DNA of 64,000 nucleotides, taken from NCBI GenBank assembly GCA_020427635.1, contig JAGQOH010000006.1, positions 1 through 64,000 on the forward strand, in the 5' to 3' direction. Origin of the DNA: Phycisphaerales bacterium (lineage in GTDB: Bacteria; Planctomycetota; Phycisphaerae; Phycisphaerales; UBA1924). The notes under the pieces are model-generated. The model was given only the letters and a program-made list of their open reading frames with translations, searched no databases and was not told where the DNA came from. Position numbers and translations under genes: made by a program. Below, piece by piece: positions 47,456 through 56,479 of the stretch (position 1 is the stretch's first letter; every line of letters begins with the position of its first letter).

Positions 47456-48427
47456 CTACGCCGTCACCGGCACCGCAAGGTCCTCCACCGCCGAGTGCTC
47501 ACCACCCGTGTACGCCTCCGCAGGCTCATGATCGTGATGCTCATGATGGCGCAGCTGCGCAATGAACACCGTCGTCAAGAACATGAAGATGAACGCTTGC
47601 AGGAACGCCACGAACAGCTCCAGGAACATCAACGGCACCATCGCCAGCGCAGCACCAATGGTGACCGGGATCCCGCCCGCCGGCCCAAGCCCCTGGAACG
47701 CAAGCAACGTGAACATCAAGAGCGTCGCCAGCAGCGTGTGCCCCGCCGTCATGTTCGCAAACAAACGAATCGCCAATGCAAAGGGCTTGATGAACATGCC
47801 CATGATCTCGACCGGCACCATGATCGGCGCCAAGTACACAGGCGCACCGCCCAGAAAATGCTTCGCCCAGCCGCCCAGACCGTTGCTGCGCAGCCCACTC
47901 ACCTGAATCACGATGAACGCAATGATCGCCAGCGCCGCCGTAATCGCAATGTTCGCCGTCGCCGTCCCGCCAATCCATGTCGAGAAGTGCAGCCCAAGCA
48001 AGCTCCCCGCCAAATGCTGAATGTCAGTCAAGGGCACCAGCCCAAGCAGGTTGTTGTAAAGAATGAAGAAGAACAAGGTCAGCAAGTACGGCAAGAACTT
48101 GTTCGTGTCATCGCCAAGTTGCGGCTTGATGATGTTGTCGCGCATGTACAGCACGATCACTTCCACCATCTGCCCAAACTTGCCCTTCGTCATGTACCGT
48201 TCGTTGCCCTGGCTCTCGGGCCCCGTCGCAATCGCATCCGCCGCCAGCTTCAGCGTCAAAACCAACAGCCCCGCGACGATCACCATCGTCACCGCGTTCA
48301 TGGAAAGCCCGCCGGGCAACGGCTTGTCCACCACGTGATCGAGCGGGTTCGAGCTCGCCAGAAGGACAATGACATCACCCATAACGCCGGACACTCCACC
48401 AAAAGCCTTGGACACCCAACCGCTCAC
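47456..48427 (-). CDS. atpB: ATP synthase F0 subunit a
   Basis: A 323-aa polytopic subunit forming the proton half-channels. The essential arginine lies in ALAIRLFANMTAGH (Arg221), and the helix patterns of the family are present. The C-terminal tail is His/Glu-rich (LRHHEHHDHE) and extends about 30 residues beyond the last helix. The start overlaps the atpI-like stop by 4 nt. A 114-nt gap separates it from atpE. Confidence 0.95.
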   Translation of the reverse strand: MSGWVSKAFGGVSGVMGDVIVLLASSNPLDHVVDKPLPGGLSMNAVTMVIVAGLLVLTLKLAADAIATGPESQGNERYMTKGKFGQMVEVIVLYMRDNIIKPQLGDDTNKFLPYLLTLFFFILYNNLLGLVPLTDIQHLAGSLLGLHFSTWIGGTATANIAITAALAIIAFIVIQVSGLRSNGLGGWAKHFLGGAPVYLAPIMVPVEIMGMFIKPFALAIRLFANMTAGHTLLATLLMFTLLAFQGLGPAGGIPVTIGAALAMVPLMFLELFVAFLQAFIFMFLTTVFIAQLRHHEHHDHEPAEAYTGGEHSAVEDLAVPVTA

Positions 48428-48918
48428 TCACACTCAACTGCGTCGGCGCCCTCACCCGTCACCGATCGCACATGAGCCGCATACACCGCGACCTCTGCAA
48501 GCAGCGCCGCAAAGTATCCCGCCGCGATTGCCAGCCCGAAAGCCAGCGGTCGGGGCTGGGTCGCGGAGTATATCAGCACCGCCAGAATCAGCACGAATGC
48601 GAAGCTCACCCCCCGCCCGACCAGCCACACGAATGGCCATTTCCCAACCCGCCGCGGGCTCCAGGGCCGCATCGCCAGCAGCCCAACCACCTTCGCCACC
48701 ACCACCGCCCCAATCCCCCACCACACCGCCGCCGCCCAGGGCCCCTTGGGCAAGGGGGCGAACATCAGCACCGCCACCCAACCCGCAGCCCCCACCATCA
48801 CCGCACCGGCCGACGCCGCCGTCGCCAATCGAAGCCCCGGCAGCCCGATCTCAGGCCCCACATCCACCCGCATCATCGCGGGCGCGGGCTTCTCCGATGG
48901 ACCTGCTGAACCACTCAT
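48424..48918 (-). CDS. AtpI-like membrane protein of the ATP synthase operon
   Basis: A 164-aa protein with four predicted helices. Overlaps of 4 nt on both sides place it between the AtpZ-like gene and atpB, the standard position of AtpI, an assembly factor for the c-ring. The last helix pair (FAFVLILAVLIYSATQPRPL and FGLAIAAGYFAALLAEVAVYA) fits. Sequence conservation in this family is low, so the call leans on topology and context. Confidence 0.65.
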   Translation of the reverse strand: MSGSAGPSEKPAPAMMRVDVGPEIGLPGLRLATAASAGAVMVGAAGWVAVLMFAPLPKGPWAAAVWWGIGAVVVAKVVGLLAMRPWSPRRVGKWPFVWLVGRGVSFAFVLILAVLIYSATQPRPLAFGLAIAAGYFAALLAEVAVYAAHVRSVTGEGADAVECE

Positions 48919-49199
48919 CCCTCGTCGTCATCCTTCGTTGAAGTCGCCCGCTTCGTCGCCGCCTTCGTCAAGATCAAGGCCTGCCGGATGAAGTTGTACC
49001 CGCTCCCGATCACCCCAATCACCGTGCAGATGATGATCCCCTTGGGCTTCGTGTGAAAGAAGTAGTCGATCGCCCACCCCAGCAGCACCATCCCGATGAT
49101 CCCAAATGCCAACTCGCTCCCCATCGCGCTGAGCCGCCACAACCGCTGACTCTCGCGTTCTTGGGCGCTCTGGCGCTTGCCTGGCAGGGGAAGAGGCAT
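48915..49199 (-). CDS. AtpZ-like ATP synthase accessory protein
   Basis: A 94-aa protein with two membrane helices (GSELAFGIIGMVLLGWAIDYFF and GIIICTVIGVIGSGYNFIRQA), the signature of AtpZ/AtpI small subunits first in many atp operons. An internal ATG at 49124 starts just before helix 1 and is an alternative start. The C-terminus is basic then acidic. The operon promoter must lie in the short space before the divergent zinc-ribbon gene or within its 5' end. Confidence 0.75.
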   Translation of the reverse strand: MPLPLPGKRQSAQERESQRLWRLSAMGSELAFGIIGMVLLGWAIDYFFHTKPKGIIICTVIGVIGSGYNFIRQALILTKAATKRATSTKDDDEG

Positions 49200-49233
49200 C
49201 GAGCGCTACGATACCCTGCACGCCGAGCGAGCC

Positions 49234-49764
49234 ATGATCATCCCCGTCGCCTATGCCGCCTTCGTCTGGATCGTGCTCTACACCTATCGCGGGCGCTGGC
49301 TCGCCATCCTCCTGCTCCTGCTCTCGCTCATCCCGCCCGCTGCGCTCACCCTCACCGCCAGCTTCGCCGCCCGCCAGGGCAATGCCCTGCCCTCTCACAA
49401 TTTCTTCGTCAACAACCTCGCGGGCATGGGCATGATCTTCCACATCTTCACGGGCAGCTACGCCGCCGTGCTCTTCTCCGTGGGCCTCGTCATCGCCGTC
49501 CAAAAACCCGTCGATCGCAGTTCACTGCAATGCCTCTCCTGCGGCTACGACCTCGCAGGCAACGAAACGGGCGAGTGCCCCGAGTGCGGCGTCATGCTCA
49601 CCTACGAACAGATCGAGCGCCTCGCACGCGCACCAGGCACATCCAAACACCCCGGCGCTGCACCCGACTTTGCAAGTGACGCCGAAGCCGAAGCCGCGGG
49701 CCGGCGCCACGCGCGCCCCAAACACATCCCCGCGCATCTCACCACGACTTCACGCGACGCCTGA
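49234..49764 (+). CDS. Membrane protein with planctomycete-type zinc ribbon
   Basis: A 176-aa protein from ATG 49234 (a start 19 codons upstream would overlap atpZ). Three hydrophobic segments (about 4-17, 21-43 and 74-90) are followed by a zinc ribbon CLSCGYDLAGNETGECPECG with Cys100, 103, 115 and 118, and a disordered tail. The CxxCGYDLxG...CPECG motif occurs twice more in this window (60646 and 63076) and is characteristic of small planctomycete membrane proteins of unknown role. The stop lies within the tail of the convergent DUF368 gene (15-nt overlap). Confidence 0.7.
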   Translation: MIIPVAYAAFVWIVLYTYRGRWLAILLLLLSLIPPAALTLTASFAARQGNALPSHNFFVNNLAGMGMIFHIFTGSYAAVLFSVGLVIAVQKPVDRSSLQCLSCGYDLAGNETGECPECGVMLTYEQIERLARAPGTSKHPGAAPDFASDAEAEAAGRRHARPKHIPAHLTTTSRDA

Positions 49765-50799
49765 TTCGCTCTTCCCCTCGGGTGACAGCGCGCCCAACCG
49801 CGCCACGCCACCCGTAATCAGGAAACCCAACACCATCAGCCCAAGTGAACTCGCCACCTGCACTGCGCTCGGACGAAACGCCTGCAAAGGCCAATCCTCG
49901 CGATCCGCCTCAAGCCCCGCGAGCGTCTCCGCTGTCACCGCCTGCCCCTTGAACACATCACCAACCGCAGGTGACACCGAATCGACAAAGGGATAAAGCC
50001 CCAACACCGAACCGATCAACAGCCCAAGCAACAATCCAAGCGTCAGCGCCTCGTGCCTGTGCAACATCCACTTCAAGAGGTTGCTCACGCCAACAAGCCC
50101 CACCGCAACACCAAGCCCAACAGGCACCACGACGGGCCACTCCGCAACCGCCGCGCCGATATCACCGCCCTTCAGCGCCTCTTTCACCCGATCAACCGCC
50201 GACAAAATCGGCACATACTGCCCAAGCACCAAGAGCAAGTACGCCCCCGACACCCCGGGCAGCACCATCGCGCTCGCCCCCGCCGCACCCGCGACAAGCA
50301 GCAGTCCCATGTTGCTGCCCCCGCTCGCGCTCGCGCCCTTCGTGAACGCCATCACCGCGAGCGCCGCAAACCCAATCGCAAACCCAATCCATGTCGCCCG
50401 CGCGCGCACCGCTCGCGCATCACGAATCAGCCCCCACACCATGGGCACGCCGCCAAACGTCAACCCGATGAACAGCGAATACATGATCCAACGATGCTCG
50501 AGCACCAGACTCTTGAGCAGCCCAGCGCCAAGCAGAATCGCAACACCACCCGCCGCCGCCACCGACGCCAACAAAACCAACGACCGCACCCGAAACTTCA
50601 GCGTCGTCACCTCCGCCAACGCCGTAATGACAGCCCGAAAGATCCCCGCCGCGAGCAACATCGTCCCGCCCGAGATCCCCGGCACCAGGTTCGCAAGCCC
50701 CATCAACGCGCCGCCAAACGCACCGCGCGCAACCACCCCACCCATGCGCCCATCAATCTCGTGACTGTGCTCATGCTCAGGCATCTTGCGCTCGCTCAA
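49750..50799 (-). CDS. DUF368/PopT-family undecaprenyl-phosphate translocase
   Basis: A 349-aa polytopic protein. Two re-entrant Gly/Pro motifs, GLANLVPGISGGTM near the N-terminus and MVLPGVSGAYLLLVLGQY in the second half, are the hallmarks of DUF368. Members of this family (PopT) were shown to return undecaprenyl phosphate to the cytoplasmic face for cell-wall and polysaccharide synthesis. The N-terminus is His/Glu-rich. The start overlaps the stop of the PagL-like gene by 4 nt. Confidence 0.88.
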   Translation of the reverse strand: MSERKMPEHEHSHEIDGRMGGVVARGAFGGALMGLANLVPGISGGTMLLAAGIFRAVITALAEVTTLKFRVRSLVLLASVAAAGGVAILLGAGLLKSLVLEHRWIMYSLFIGLTFGGVPMVWGLIRDARAVRARATWIGFAIGFAALAVMAFTKGASASGGSNMGLLLVAGAAGASAMVLPGVSGAYLLLVLGQYVPILSAVDRVKEALKGGDIGAAVAEWPVVVPVGLGVAVGLVGVSNLLKWMLHRHEALTLGLLLGLLIGSVLGLYPFVDSVSPAVGDVFKGQAVTAETLAGLEADREDWPLQAFRPSAVQVASSLGLMVLGFLITGGVARLGALSPEGKSESGVA

Positions 50800-51518
50800 A
50801 ACGGAAAGATGAGCCCGACATACACCATCGCCGCATCACGCGATGGATTGTCATCCGAACCCGCCGACGACCCATTCGAAAAGTGCTGCCACCGCACGCC
50901 CAAATCCAACCGCGAAGGCCCATCACCCAATGGCCACGTGGCGCCAATCCCCGCCCGCGGCGTGAAGTCATACCGCGTCCCGCCCGTCGGTACATCGCCC
51001 GTTGCATACAACATCCCAATGCCGGTCTCGCCATACACCGTCATCCCCGAGCCATCCGCAAACTCGCGCGCCCGACTGATGAAGTGCCAGCGAAAACCAA
51101 GATCAAACGCCGCCGACGCCTGATCATCTCCACTCTGCAAGTGCCCCCACCCACCAAGCGAGCCAATCGCCTCAAAGTCGTCCGCCAGGAATCGATGCAA
51201 ACTCAATCGCCCGTTCACGTCAGTGTTGTTCTTCGTGAACGCCGCCCCGCCCTGCACGCTCCACCACGTCGTGCCACGATCACCAAAGCTCGCCGTCACC
51301 GCAGGTGCACGTGTCTCGGCAGCGCCTCCGGACGCCGAGCCCTGCGCAACAGCAGCCCCCGCGCCCCCATCCTGCTCAACGCGCGCCGCCCGCTCACTCC
51401 GCATCGCCGAAAACGCCGCCACACCGCCACCACCCGACGCCATATGCGTCCCGGATGTGCCGCACCCTCCCAACCACGCCACCACAACAATGCCTGCAAG
51501 ATCCGCCATTCTTCGCAT
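50796..51518 (-). CDS. PagL-like/acyloxyacyl-hydrolase-type outer-membrane protein
   Basis: A 240-aa protein. After a signal ending LGGC (Cys19, a possible lipobox) there is an Ala/Gly-rich linker (about 25-80), then alternating beta-strands (about 85-240) consistent with a small barrel. The motif RWQHFSNGSS near the end contains His212 and Ser214 in the spacing of the catalytic His-x-Ser pair of lipid A 3-O-deacylase PagL, and the C-terminus is aromatic (VYVGLIFPF). The combination of a lipobox with a barrel would be unusual. It overlaps the PopT-like start by 4 nt, so the two are probably translated together. Confidence 0.6.
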   Translation of the reverse strand: MRRMADLAGIVVVAWLGGCGTSGTHMASGGGGVAAFSAMRSERAARVEQDGGAGAAVAQGSASGGAAETRAPAVTASFGDRGTTWWSVQGGAAFTKNNTDVNGRLSLHRFLADDFEAIGSLGGWGHLQSGDDQASAAFDLGFRWHFISRAREFADGSGMTVYGETGIGMLYATGDVPTGGTRYDFTPRAGIGATWPLGDGPSRLDLGVRWQHFSNGSSAGSDDNPSRDAAMVYVGLIFPF

Positions 51519-51556
51519 GGGGCAGCACGCTACCCGCGAAGCTACAGTCTGTCACC

Positions 51557-51817
51557 TTGACCGATGACCAACCGCCCATCTCGCCCGAAGACGCCAAGCG
51601 CATCCGCGAAATCGAAGAGCGCCAAGCCTTCAACGAGCACACCACCGACCAACTCAACGCCGAACTCCTGCGCCTCGTCCAGGCCGTCGACAAGCTTGCC
51701 TCTCGCCTCGAACGCCTCGAAGGCCGCCTCCGCACGCTCGACGCGCTCACCTCTGGCGAACCCGACGCCGCCGACCCCCTCGAGCGCCCGCCCCACAGCG
51801 CAGGCCCACGGGACTGA
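51557..51817 (+). CDS. SlyX-like coiled-coil protein
   Basis: An 86-aa protein probably starting at TTG 51557, since no ATG or GTG lies in frame close by. Residues 12-60 form a heptad pattern (RIREIEERQAFNEHTTDQLN, then AELLRLVQAVDKLASRLERL) matching SlyX, a small coiled-coil protein of unknown function. The tail is Pro/Asp-rich. No good ribosome site is visible, so the start is uncertain. It ends 3 nt from the convergent gene at 51820. Confidence 0.6.
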   Translation: MTDDQPPISPEDAKRIREIEERQAFNEHTTDQLNAELLRLVQAVDKLASRLERLEGRLRTLDALTSGEPDAADPLERPPHSAGPRD

Positions 51818-51819
51818 CT

Positions 51820-52323
51820 TCAATCCTCGATTGTTGCCGAAGCGTCTTGGATAACGCCCGTTCGTCCGGTGTGTTGTTCAAGCTCGCCAAGTAGGCGGCG
51901 CGCCTCACTTGGCGGCACAAGTTGAATGATGCCGAAGCACACATCAAAGAGCGCGTGCATGGAGATTGCCTGTTCGCCCTTCTTGGCAAATGCTTCCGCC
52001 AGCTGCAAACAGTCCGTGCTCTTGGCAGATGGTTCCACGCCGAGCATTGCAACGTTGGTCATGATTACACGCGAGGCACCCTCATTCGCCTCCGGAAGCC
52101 GATCGCGCACCCACCCAACAAGCCTGCCCACGCTTGGCCCCTCAACACCCATCGTCGCGCTCAATATCGTTCCACACAGGCCGGCAAGGTCATTCTGTTG
52201 CAACTGCTCATCGGCAATTGCGAAGACCTCCGAAAGACGCGCCGCCGACTGCAGTCTTGGATCGTAAGTAGCATCGAGGCGCTGGACTTCGTACTCCCCG
52301 GCATCATTGTGCTCGTGTGCCAT
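51820..52323 (-). CDS. Hypothetical helical protein behind OppB
   Basis: A 167-aa soluble protein starting at ATG 52323, 1 nt after the OppB stop; an ATG seven codons earlier overlaps OppB. It is rich in helix-forming sequence (ARLSEVFAIADEQLQQND, CLQLAEAFAKKGEQAISM) and has no signal or recognised domain. Tight spacing suggests co-expression with the oligopeptide transporter genes. I do not recognise a family. Confidence 0.6.
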   Translation of the reverse strand: MAHEHNDAGEYEVQRLDATYDPRLQSAARLSEVFAIADEQLQQNDLAGLCGTILSATMGVEGPSVGRLVGWVRDRLPEANEGASRVIMTNVAMLGVEPSAKSTDCLQLAEAFAKKGEQAISMHALFDVCFGIIQLVPPSEARRLLGELEQHTGRTGVIQDASATIED

Positions 52324-52324
52324 G

Positions 52325-53296
52325 TCAATCAATCCGAGGATCAACCCACCGATACATCACATCGACGATCAGATTGAAGATCACAAGCATCGCCGAAAAA
52401 ATCAGCGTCACCCCCATGATCATGAACAGATCCTTCCCCCGCACCGCATCCACAAAGTGCTGCCCCATCCCAGGCACATTGAACACCATCTCAACTACAA
52501 AACTCCCCGTCATCGCAAACGCCGTCGCCGGCCCCAGGTAACTCAACACAGGCAGAAACGCATTCTTCAGCGCATGCTTCAGAATCACGCCATGCTCCGG
52601 CACACCCTTCGCCCGCGCCGTCCGAATGTAATCCGAGTGCAGCACATCGATCATCCCCATCCGTGTCAGCCGTGCGATATACGCCGCGAACGGCAAACTC
52701 AACGTCAACGCAGGCCAGATGATCTGCCCGGGCTCGCCCCATCCGCCAACACTGCCCCACCCGAGCCACACCGGAAACACAATCAACAGCACCGTCCCGA
52801 TCACAAAGCTCGGCAAACTGATCCCAATCAGCGCCACCAGCAGCGTCGACAAGTCAAGCCAACTGTTGGGCTTCAGCGCACCAAGCACCCCAGCGCCTAC
52901 GCCAATCCCCACCGCAATGATCATCGCGCTCAACCCAAGCACCACCGATACAGGCAACGATGCCCCAATGATCTCGTTGACGTTCCAGTCTTCATACTTC
53001 AACGATGGCCCAAGATTGAACACATACGGCCCCGGATTCCCCTCCGCGCCCTTCATCTTCTCGACAACAAAACGCAATCCCGTCACGCGATACAGATACC
53101 GGTAGTAAAACCGGTACGGCGAATCCAAGTCATACTGCCGCTCAATCGCGTCCAGCACTGCCGCGGGCGGCTGCCGACCTTCATCATTCACCACCGCCTC
53201 GCCAGGCAGCGCCCACGCCAACGCAAACGTCACCGTATAGATGACAAGCAAGATGATCGGCAACTGAATCAGCCGCCGCACGACCATGCCCATCAT
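52325..53296 (-). CDS. Oligopeptide/dipeptide ABC transporter permease OppB/DppB
   Basis: A 323-aa inner-membrane permease. The N-terminus is typical of OppB (MVVRRLIQLPIILLVIYTVT), six helices are predicted, and the EAA loop ARAKGVPEHGVILKHALKNA contacts the ATPase subunit. The sequence lies between an OppA-type binding protein (4-nt overlap) and a small unknown gene. The partner permease (OppC) and ATPases (OppD/F) are not adjacent and must be encoded elsewhere, or the transporter borrows them. Confidence 0.9.
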   Translation of the reverse strand: MMGMVVRRLIQLPIILLVIYTVTFALAWALPGEAVVNDEGRQPPAAVLDAIERQYDLDSPYRFYYRYLYRVTGLRFVVEKMKGAEGNPGPYVFNLGPSLKYEDWNVNEIIGASLPVSVVLGLSAMIIAVGIGVGAGVLGALKPNSWLDLSTLLVALIGISLPSFVIGTVLLIVFPVWLGWGSVGGWGEPGQIIWPALTLSLPFAAYIARLTRMGMIDVLHSDYIRTARAKGVPEHGVILKHALKNAFLPVLSYLGPATAFAMTGSFVVEMVFNVPGMGQHFVDAVRGKDLFMIMGVTLIFSAMLVIFNLIVDVMYRWVDPRID

Positions 53297-55161
53297 CGCG
53301 CCGACTCCTCAGCCCCCGCCGCCAACTTCGCGCGCTGCGCTTCGCGCACATCCTCTTCATCCACCACATCCAGCAACCACAAATACTGCACAAGCCGTGG
53401 ATGCATCGAGATGCCCCGCAGCCCCCCCAGATTCGGATTCCCGTCCTTGTCCAAAGGCGGCTTGTACATGTAGTAGTAGTTGTAGGACCAGATAGGAAGA
53501 ATGGGCAGCGTCTCTTCCATCGTGTATCGCTCGGCCTCCTCCAAAACCCGCAAGCGCTGCTCCGCGTCCACTTCGTTGGCGGCCCGTTCCAGCATCGCGT
53601 CAAACTTCGGGTCGCTGTACCCGCGATCATTGTTGCCGTCCCCAGTCTTGTGCAAATCAAGGAACGTCGTCGGGTCGCCGTAGTCACCAAACCACCCGCC
53701 CCGCGCAACCATGTAGTCCTTCTTCTTGAGCATGTCCTTATAGATCTTCAACTCTTTGGCATCAAGGCTGACTTCCACGCCAAGATGTTTCTTCCACATG
53801 CGCCCCATCGCCAAAGCAATGTCCGCGTGATAGGACCCCGTCGAGTACAGCATGCTCACCACAGGAAACGGTTCGCCCTTTGCATTCTCAGGCACGCCGT
53901 CGCCATTGCGATCGATCCACCCTGCGCTCTCCAACTCCTGTTTCGCACGCACCGGATCAAAGTGCAGGCCCTCCGGACTCTCGAATCCCTTGATGCTCCC
54001 GCGCGGCACGAACACCTGCGCCGGCTTCTCACCTGATCGCTTCACCTTGTCCACGATCTCCTGCTTGTTCACTGCCATCGTGAATGCCCGCCGCACCGCC
54101 GGGTCATAAAACGGATTGTCGCGCCCATCGCCCAACCTCGGGCGACAATTGAAACTCCAGAAGTACGTGCCGAATGTGCTGAACGCGTGGATATTGTCGC
54201 GCTCACTTTCCTTCTTCTGCTCGAGCATGTCCGCCAGGTAGCTCACTGTCACGTCCGTGGTCCAATCACCGGCCCCTGTCTCGTAGGACAGCACACTCGT
54301 ATTCGGATCGTTGATCGGGATGATTCGAATCGTGTCCGCATACCCAATCGATGGATCACGAAACTGCGGATTGCGCACCAAGTACATCTCTCGCTTGTAC
54401 TTCCAGCTCTTGGGTTTGTAGGGGCCATTGCAAACGATGTTGCGCGGCTTCGTCCACTGATAGTCCTGCTGAATCCGCCCCGATGCACGATCGAGAAAAG
54501 TAAACCGCTCGATCGTTGGCGGATGCACCGGGTTGAATGGCGAGAACGCACACAAATCCAGGAAGTATGCGGTGGGCCGTTCCAACGTCACGACCAGCGT
54601 GTGATCGTCCGGCGCTGACATACCTACCGTCTCATTCGCATGCGCCAGCGTTTGATCCCACAGCTCGCGCGCCGCTCCCGCCGTGCGATCTCTCTCCGGA
54701 AGCAACGCATACGCCTCCAGCTGATCGCTGCGCCAATCAAACAGCGCTTCAGCACCCTTGATCGTGAAGAACAAGCTCGAATAGTCCGCCGCCGTGTCGG
54801 GCAGCATCGCCCGACGCCACGCAAAGACGAAATCACTCGCGCGCACCGGATCCCCATTCGACCACTTGCCTTTGGGATCGAGGTGGAACGTGTAGGTCAC
54901 GCCGCCGTCCGCAACCTCCCACGATTGTGCAAGCCCCGGCAGAATCCCAAAATCGCCATACGTGTCCCAGCGCACAAGCGTCTCGTAGATCGCGTAGCTC
55001 AGACGATTGTCGTGGATGTAGCTCATCCGTTGCGGATCGAGCGTGTTGAACTCGGTCCGCTCGATGATCGTCAGGTCCGCCTTGGGCAATGGACGGTCCG
55101 CCGCCACCGCCGCGCCCAGCGCAACCAGCAACACGAACAGTACGCCCAGCATCTTCTTCAT
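53293..55161 (-). CDS. Peptide ABC transporter substrate-binding protein (OppA family)
   Basis: A 622-aa periplasmic binding protein. The signal peptide (MKKMLGVLFVLLVALGAAVA) lacks a lipobox. The SBP_bac_5 fold shows EFNTLDPQRMSYIHDNRLSY near the start, then WEVADGGVTYTFHLDPKGKW SNGDPVRASDFVFAW, and CNGPYKPKSWKY in the middle. At 622 aa it is longer than E. coli OppA (about 540), with extra sequence near 150-200 and at the C-terminus. It binds peptides for import through OppB and its partners. AAGG lies four bases before the ATG. Confidence 0.9.
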   Translation of the reverse strand: MKKMLGVLFVLLVALGAAVAADRPLPKADLTIIERTEFNTLDPQRMSYIHDNRLSYAIYETLVRWDTYGDFGILPGLAQSWEVADGGVTYTFHLDPKGKWSNGDPVRASDFVFAWRRAMLPDTAADYSSLFFTIKGAEALFDWRSDQLEAYALLPERDRTAGAARELWDQTLAHANETVGMSAPDDHTLVVTLERPTAYFLDLCAFSPFNPVHPPTIERFTFLDRASGRIQQDYQWTKPRNIVCNGPYKPKSWKYKREMYLVRNPQFRDPSIGYADTIRIIPINDPNTSVLSYETGAGDWTTDVTVSYLADMLEQKKESERDNIHAFSTFGTYFWSFNCRPRLGDGRDNPFYDPAVRRAFTMAVNKQEIVDKVKRSGEKPAQVFVPRGSIKGFESPEGLHFDPVRAKQELESAGWIDRNGDGVPENAKGEPFPVVSMLYSTGSYHADIALAMGRMWKKHLGVEVSLDAKELKIYKDMLKKKDYMVARGGWFGDYGDPTTFLDLHKTGDGNNDRGYSDPKFDAMLERAANEVDAEQRLRVLEEAERYTMEETLPILPIWSYNYYYMYKPPLDKDGNPNLGGLRGISMHPRLVQYLWLLDVVDEEDVREAQRAKLAAGAEESAR

Positions 55162-55215
55162 GGCGCCTTCTTCGTTTGAACCGCCGATCGCTCAGCCGCC
55201 GGATCGCGCAAATGG

Positions 55216-56310
55216 TCAGAAGTCGCCCGCAGCAAAACCAAAGGGCGCACGCGTCAGCTTCCCCCGCGCGCCCACCCACGCATCCACCGCGTCTGCAAAG
55301 CGATCCCAGCCGCCGCCGTCCGCGCCCTCCTTGAACGCCGGCGCCACCGCCTGCGTCCCCGCCGAACCCGACAGATTCGCCTCAACAAGCAGCAACACCT
55401 GCTCCGCCGCGCTCACCACACGCTCCAACCGCCCCGCGTCATCCGCTCCCTGCGCCGTCTTCGCCTTCACCATCGCCAGAATCAGCCCACTCATCCGCGC
55501 CGCGCTCTTCTTCGCCTGGTTCGAAACCTGCCGATCAGGATTCGCCTCGAACAACGCCTGCCGCGACGCCCCAAGCCCCCAGAGCAATGTCTCAGACCAG
55601 GCCGGCGACAACGATTGATCCAGCGGCATCGCGCGCAACCGCGCCGCCACCGCCTCGAGCGCCCCCGCCATCTGCTCAGCGCCCTTCACGAAAAACTCAG
55701 TGTCATCAGGCGTGCTCGCCAACGCATGCAACATCGCACGCGCGGCAAGGGGCGACGCCTCGCCCTTCAACGCCGTCGCCAATGCCTCTTGCAATCCAAA
55801 CCCGGGCTGCCGAAAAAACTGCTGGTTGGGCGACGCCGCCAAAATCCGCAGCATGCGCTTCGCAGCCCCCGCCGCCGCAACACGCACCGCCTCACGATCA
55901 TCGTTCAAGCCCGCCTTGATCATCCGGTCCGCGGGACGCACCGCCAATTCGCCCGCAACCATCAGCGCACTCACCGCCTTGAACGCATCCGCCCCACCAA
56001 CGAGCGGCTCCAAAGGCGACACCGATTTCGTGATCTCTTGGCGATACTCCACCGAGATCGGGCCCGATTGCATCAGTTCAACAAGCCGATCCTGCGCCGC
56101 ATACGCCGCCTCCGGCGCATCCGCTCGCACGATCGCGCCGACCTGCCCCGACACAAATGCTTCAATCTGCGACTTCTGCGATGTGCTCAAGGTCTCCGTC
56201 GACACCGGAGGCACATCCTGCCCCATCGCAACCGACTGCCCCAACAGCGTTGCCACCCAGGCCAACGCCACACGCCACCTGACGGATCGCCCCATGCCGC
56301 TATGCCGCAT
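55216..56310 (-). CDS. Secreted helical hypothetical protein
   Basis: A 364-aa protein from ATG 56310 with AAAGG about ten bases upstream (ATG 56295 is an alternative). A signal peptide ends near AMGQ (residue 31). The rest is alanine-rich helix with a HEAT/ARM-like feel, for example DDREAVRVAAAGAAKRMLRI and SPLAARAMLHALASTPDD. No catalytic motif or known domain is recognised. It is upstream of the OppA gene by 54 nt on the same strand, so it may lead that transcription unit. Confidence 0.6.
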   Translation of the reverse strand: MRHSGMGRSVRWRVALAWVATLLGQSVAMGQDVPPVSTETLSTSQKSQIEAFVSGQVGAIVRADAPEAAYAAQDRLVELMQSGPISVEYRQEITKSVSPLEPLVGGADAFKAVSALMVAGELAVRPADRMIKAGLNDDREAVRVAAAGAAKRMLRILAASPNQQFFRQPGFGLQEALATALKGEASPLAARAMLHALASTPDDTEFFVKGAEQMAGALEAVAARLRAMPLDQSLSPAWSETLLWGLGASRQALFEANPDRQVSNQAKKSAARMSGLILAMVKAKTAQGADDAGRLERVVSAAEQVLLLVEANLSGSAGTQAVAPAFKEGADGGGWDRFADAVDAWVGARGKLTRAPFGFAAGDF

Positions 56311-56479
56311 CACCCAGAGCCTTTCGCAGAATCACTCGCTCGGGCCGCCCCAGAGGCAACCACCGCCACACCAAGCCCACGCCGGAACCTGTGCCACCAT
56401 CCTACGGAAACCAGCCACCCGCGGTTGCCCACACCCGCTCGACCCTCCACCAAACCCCCGCTATCGTCCGATTGCACCC

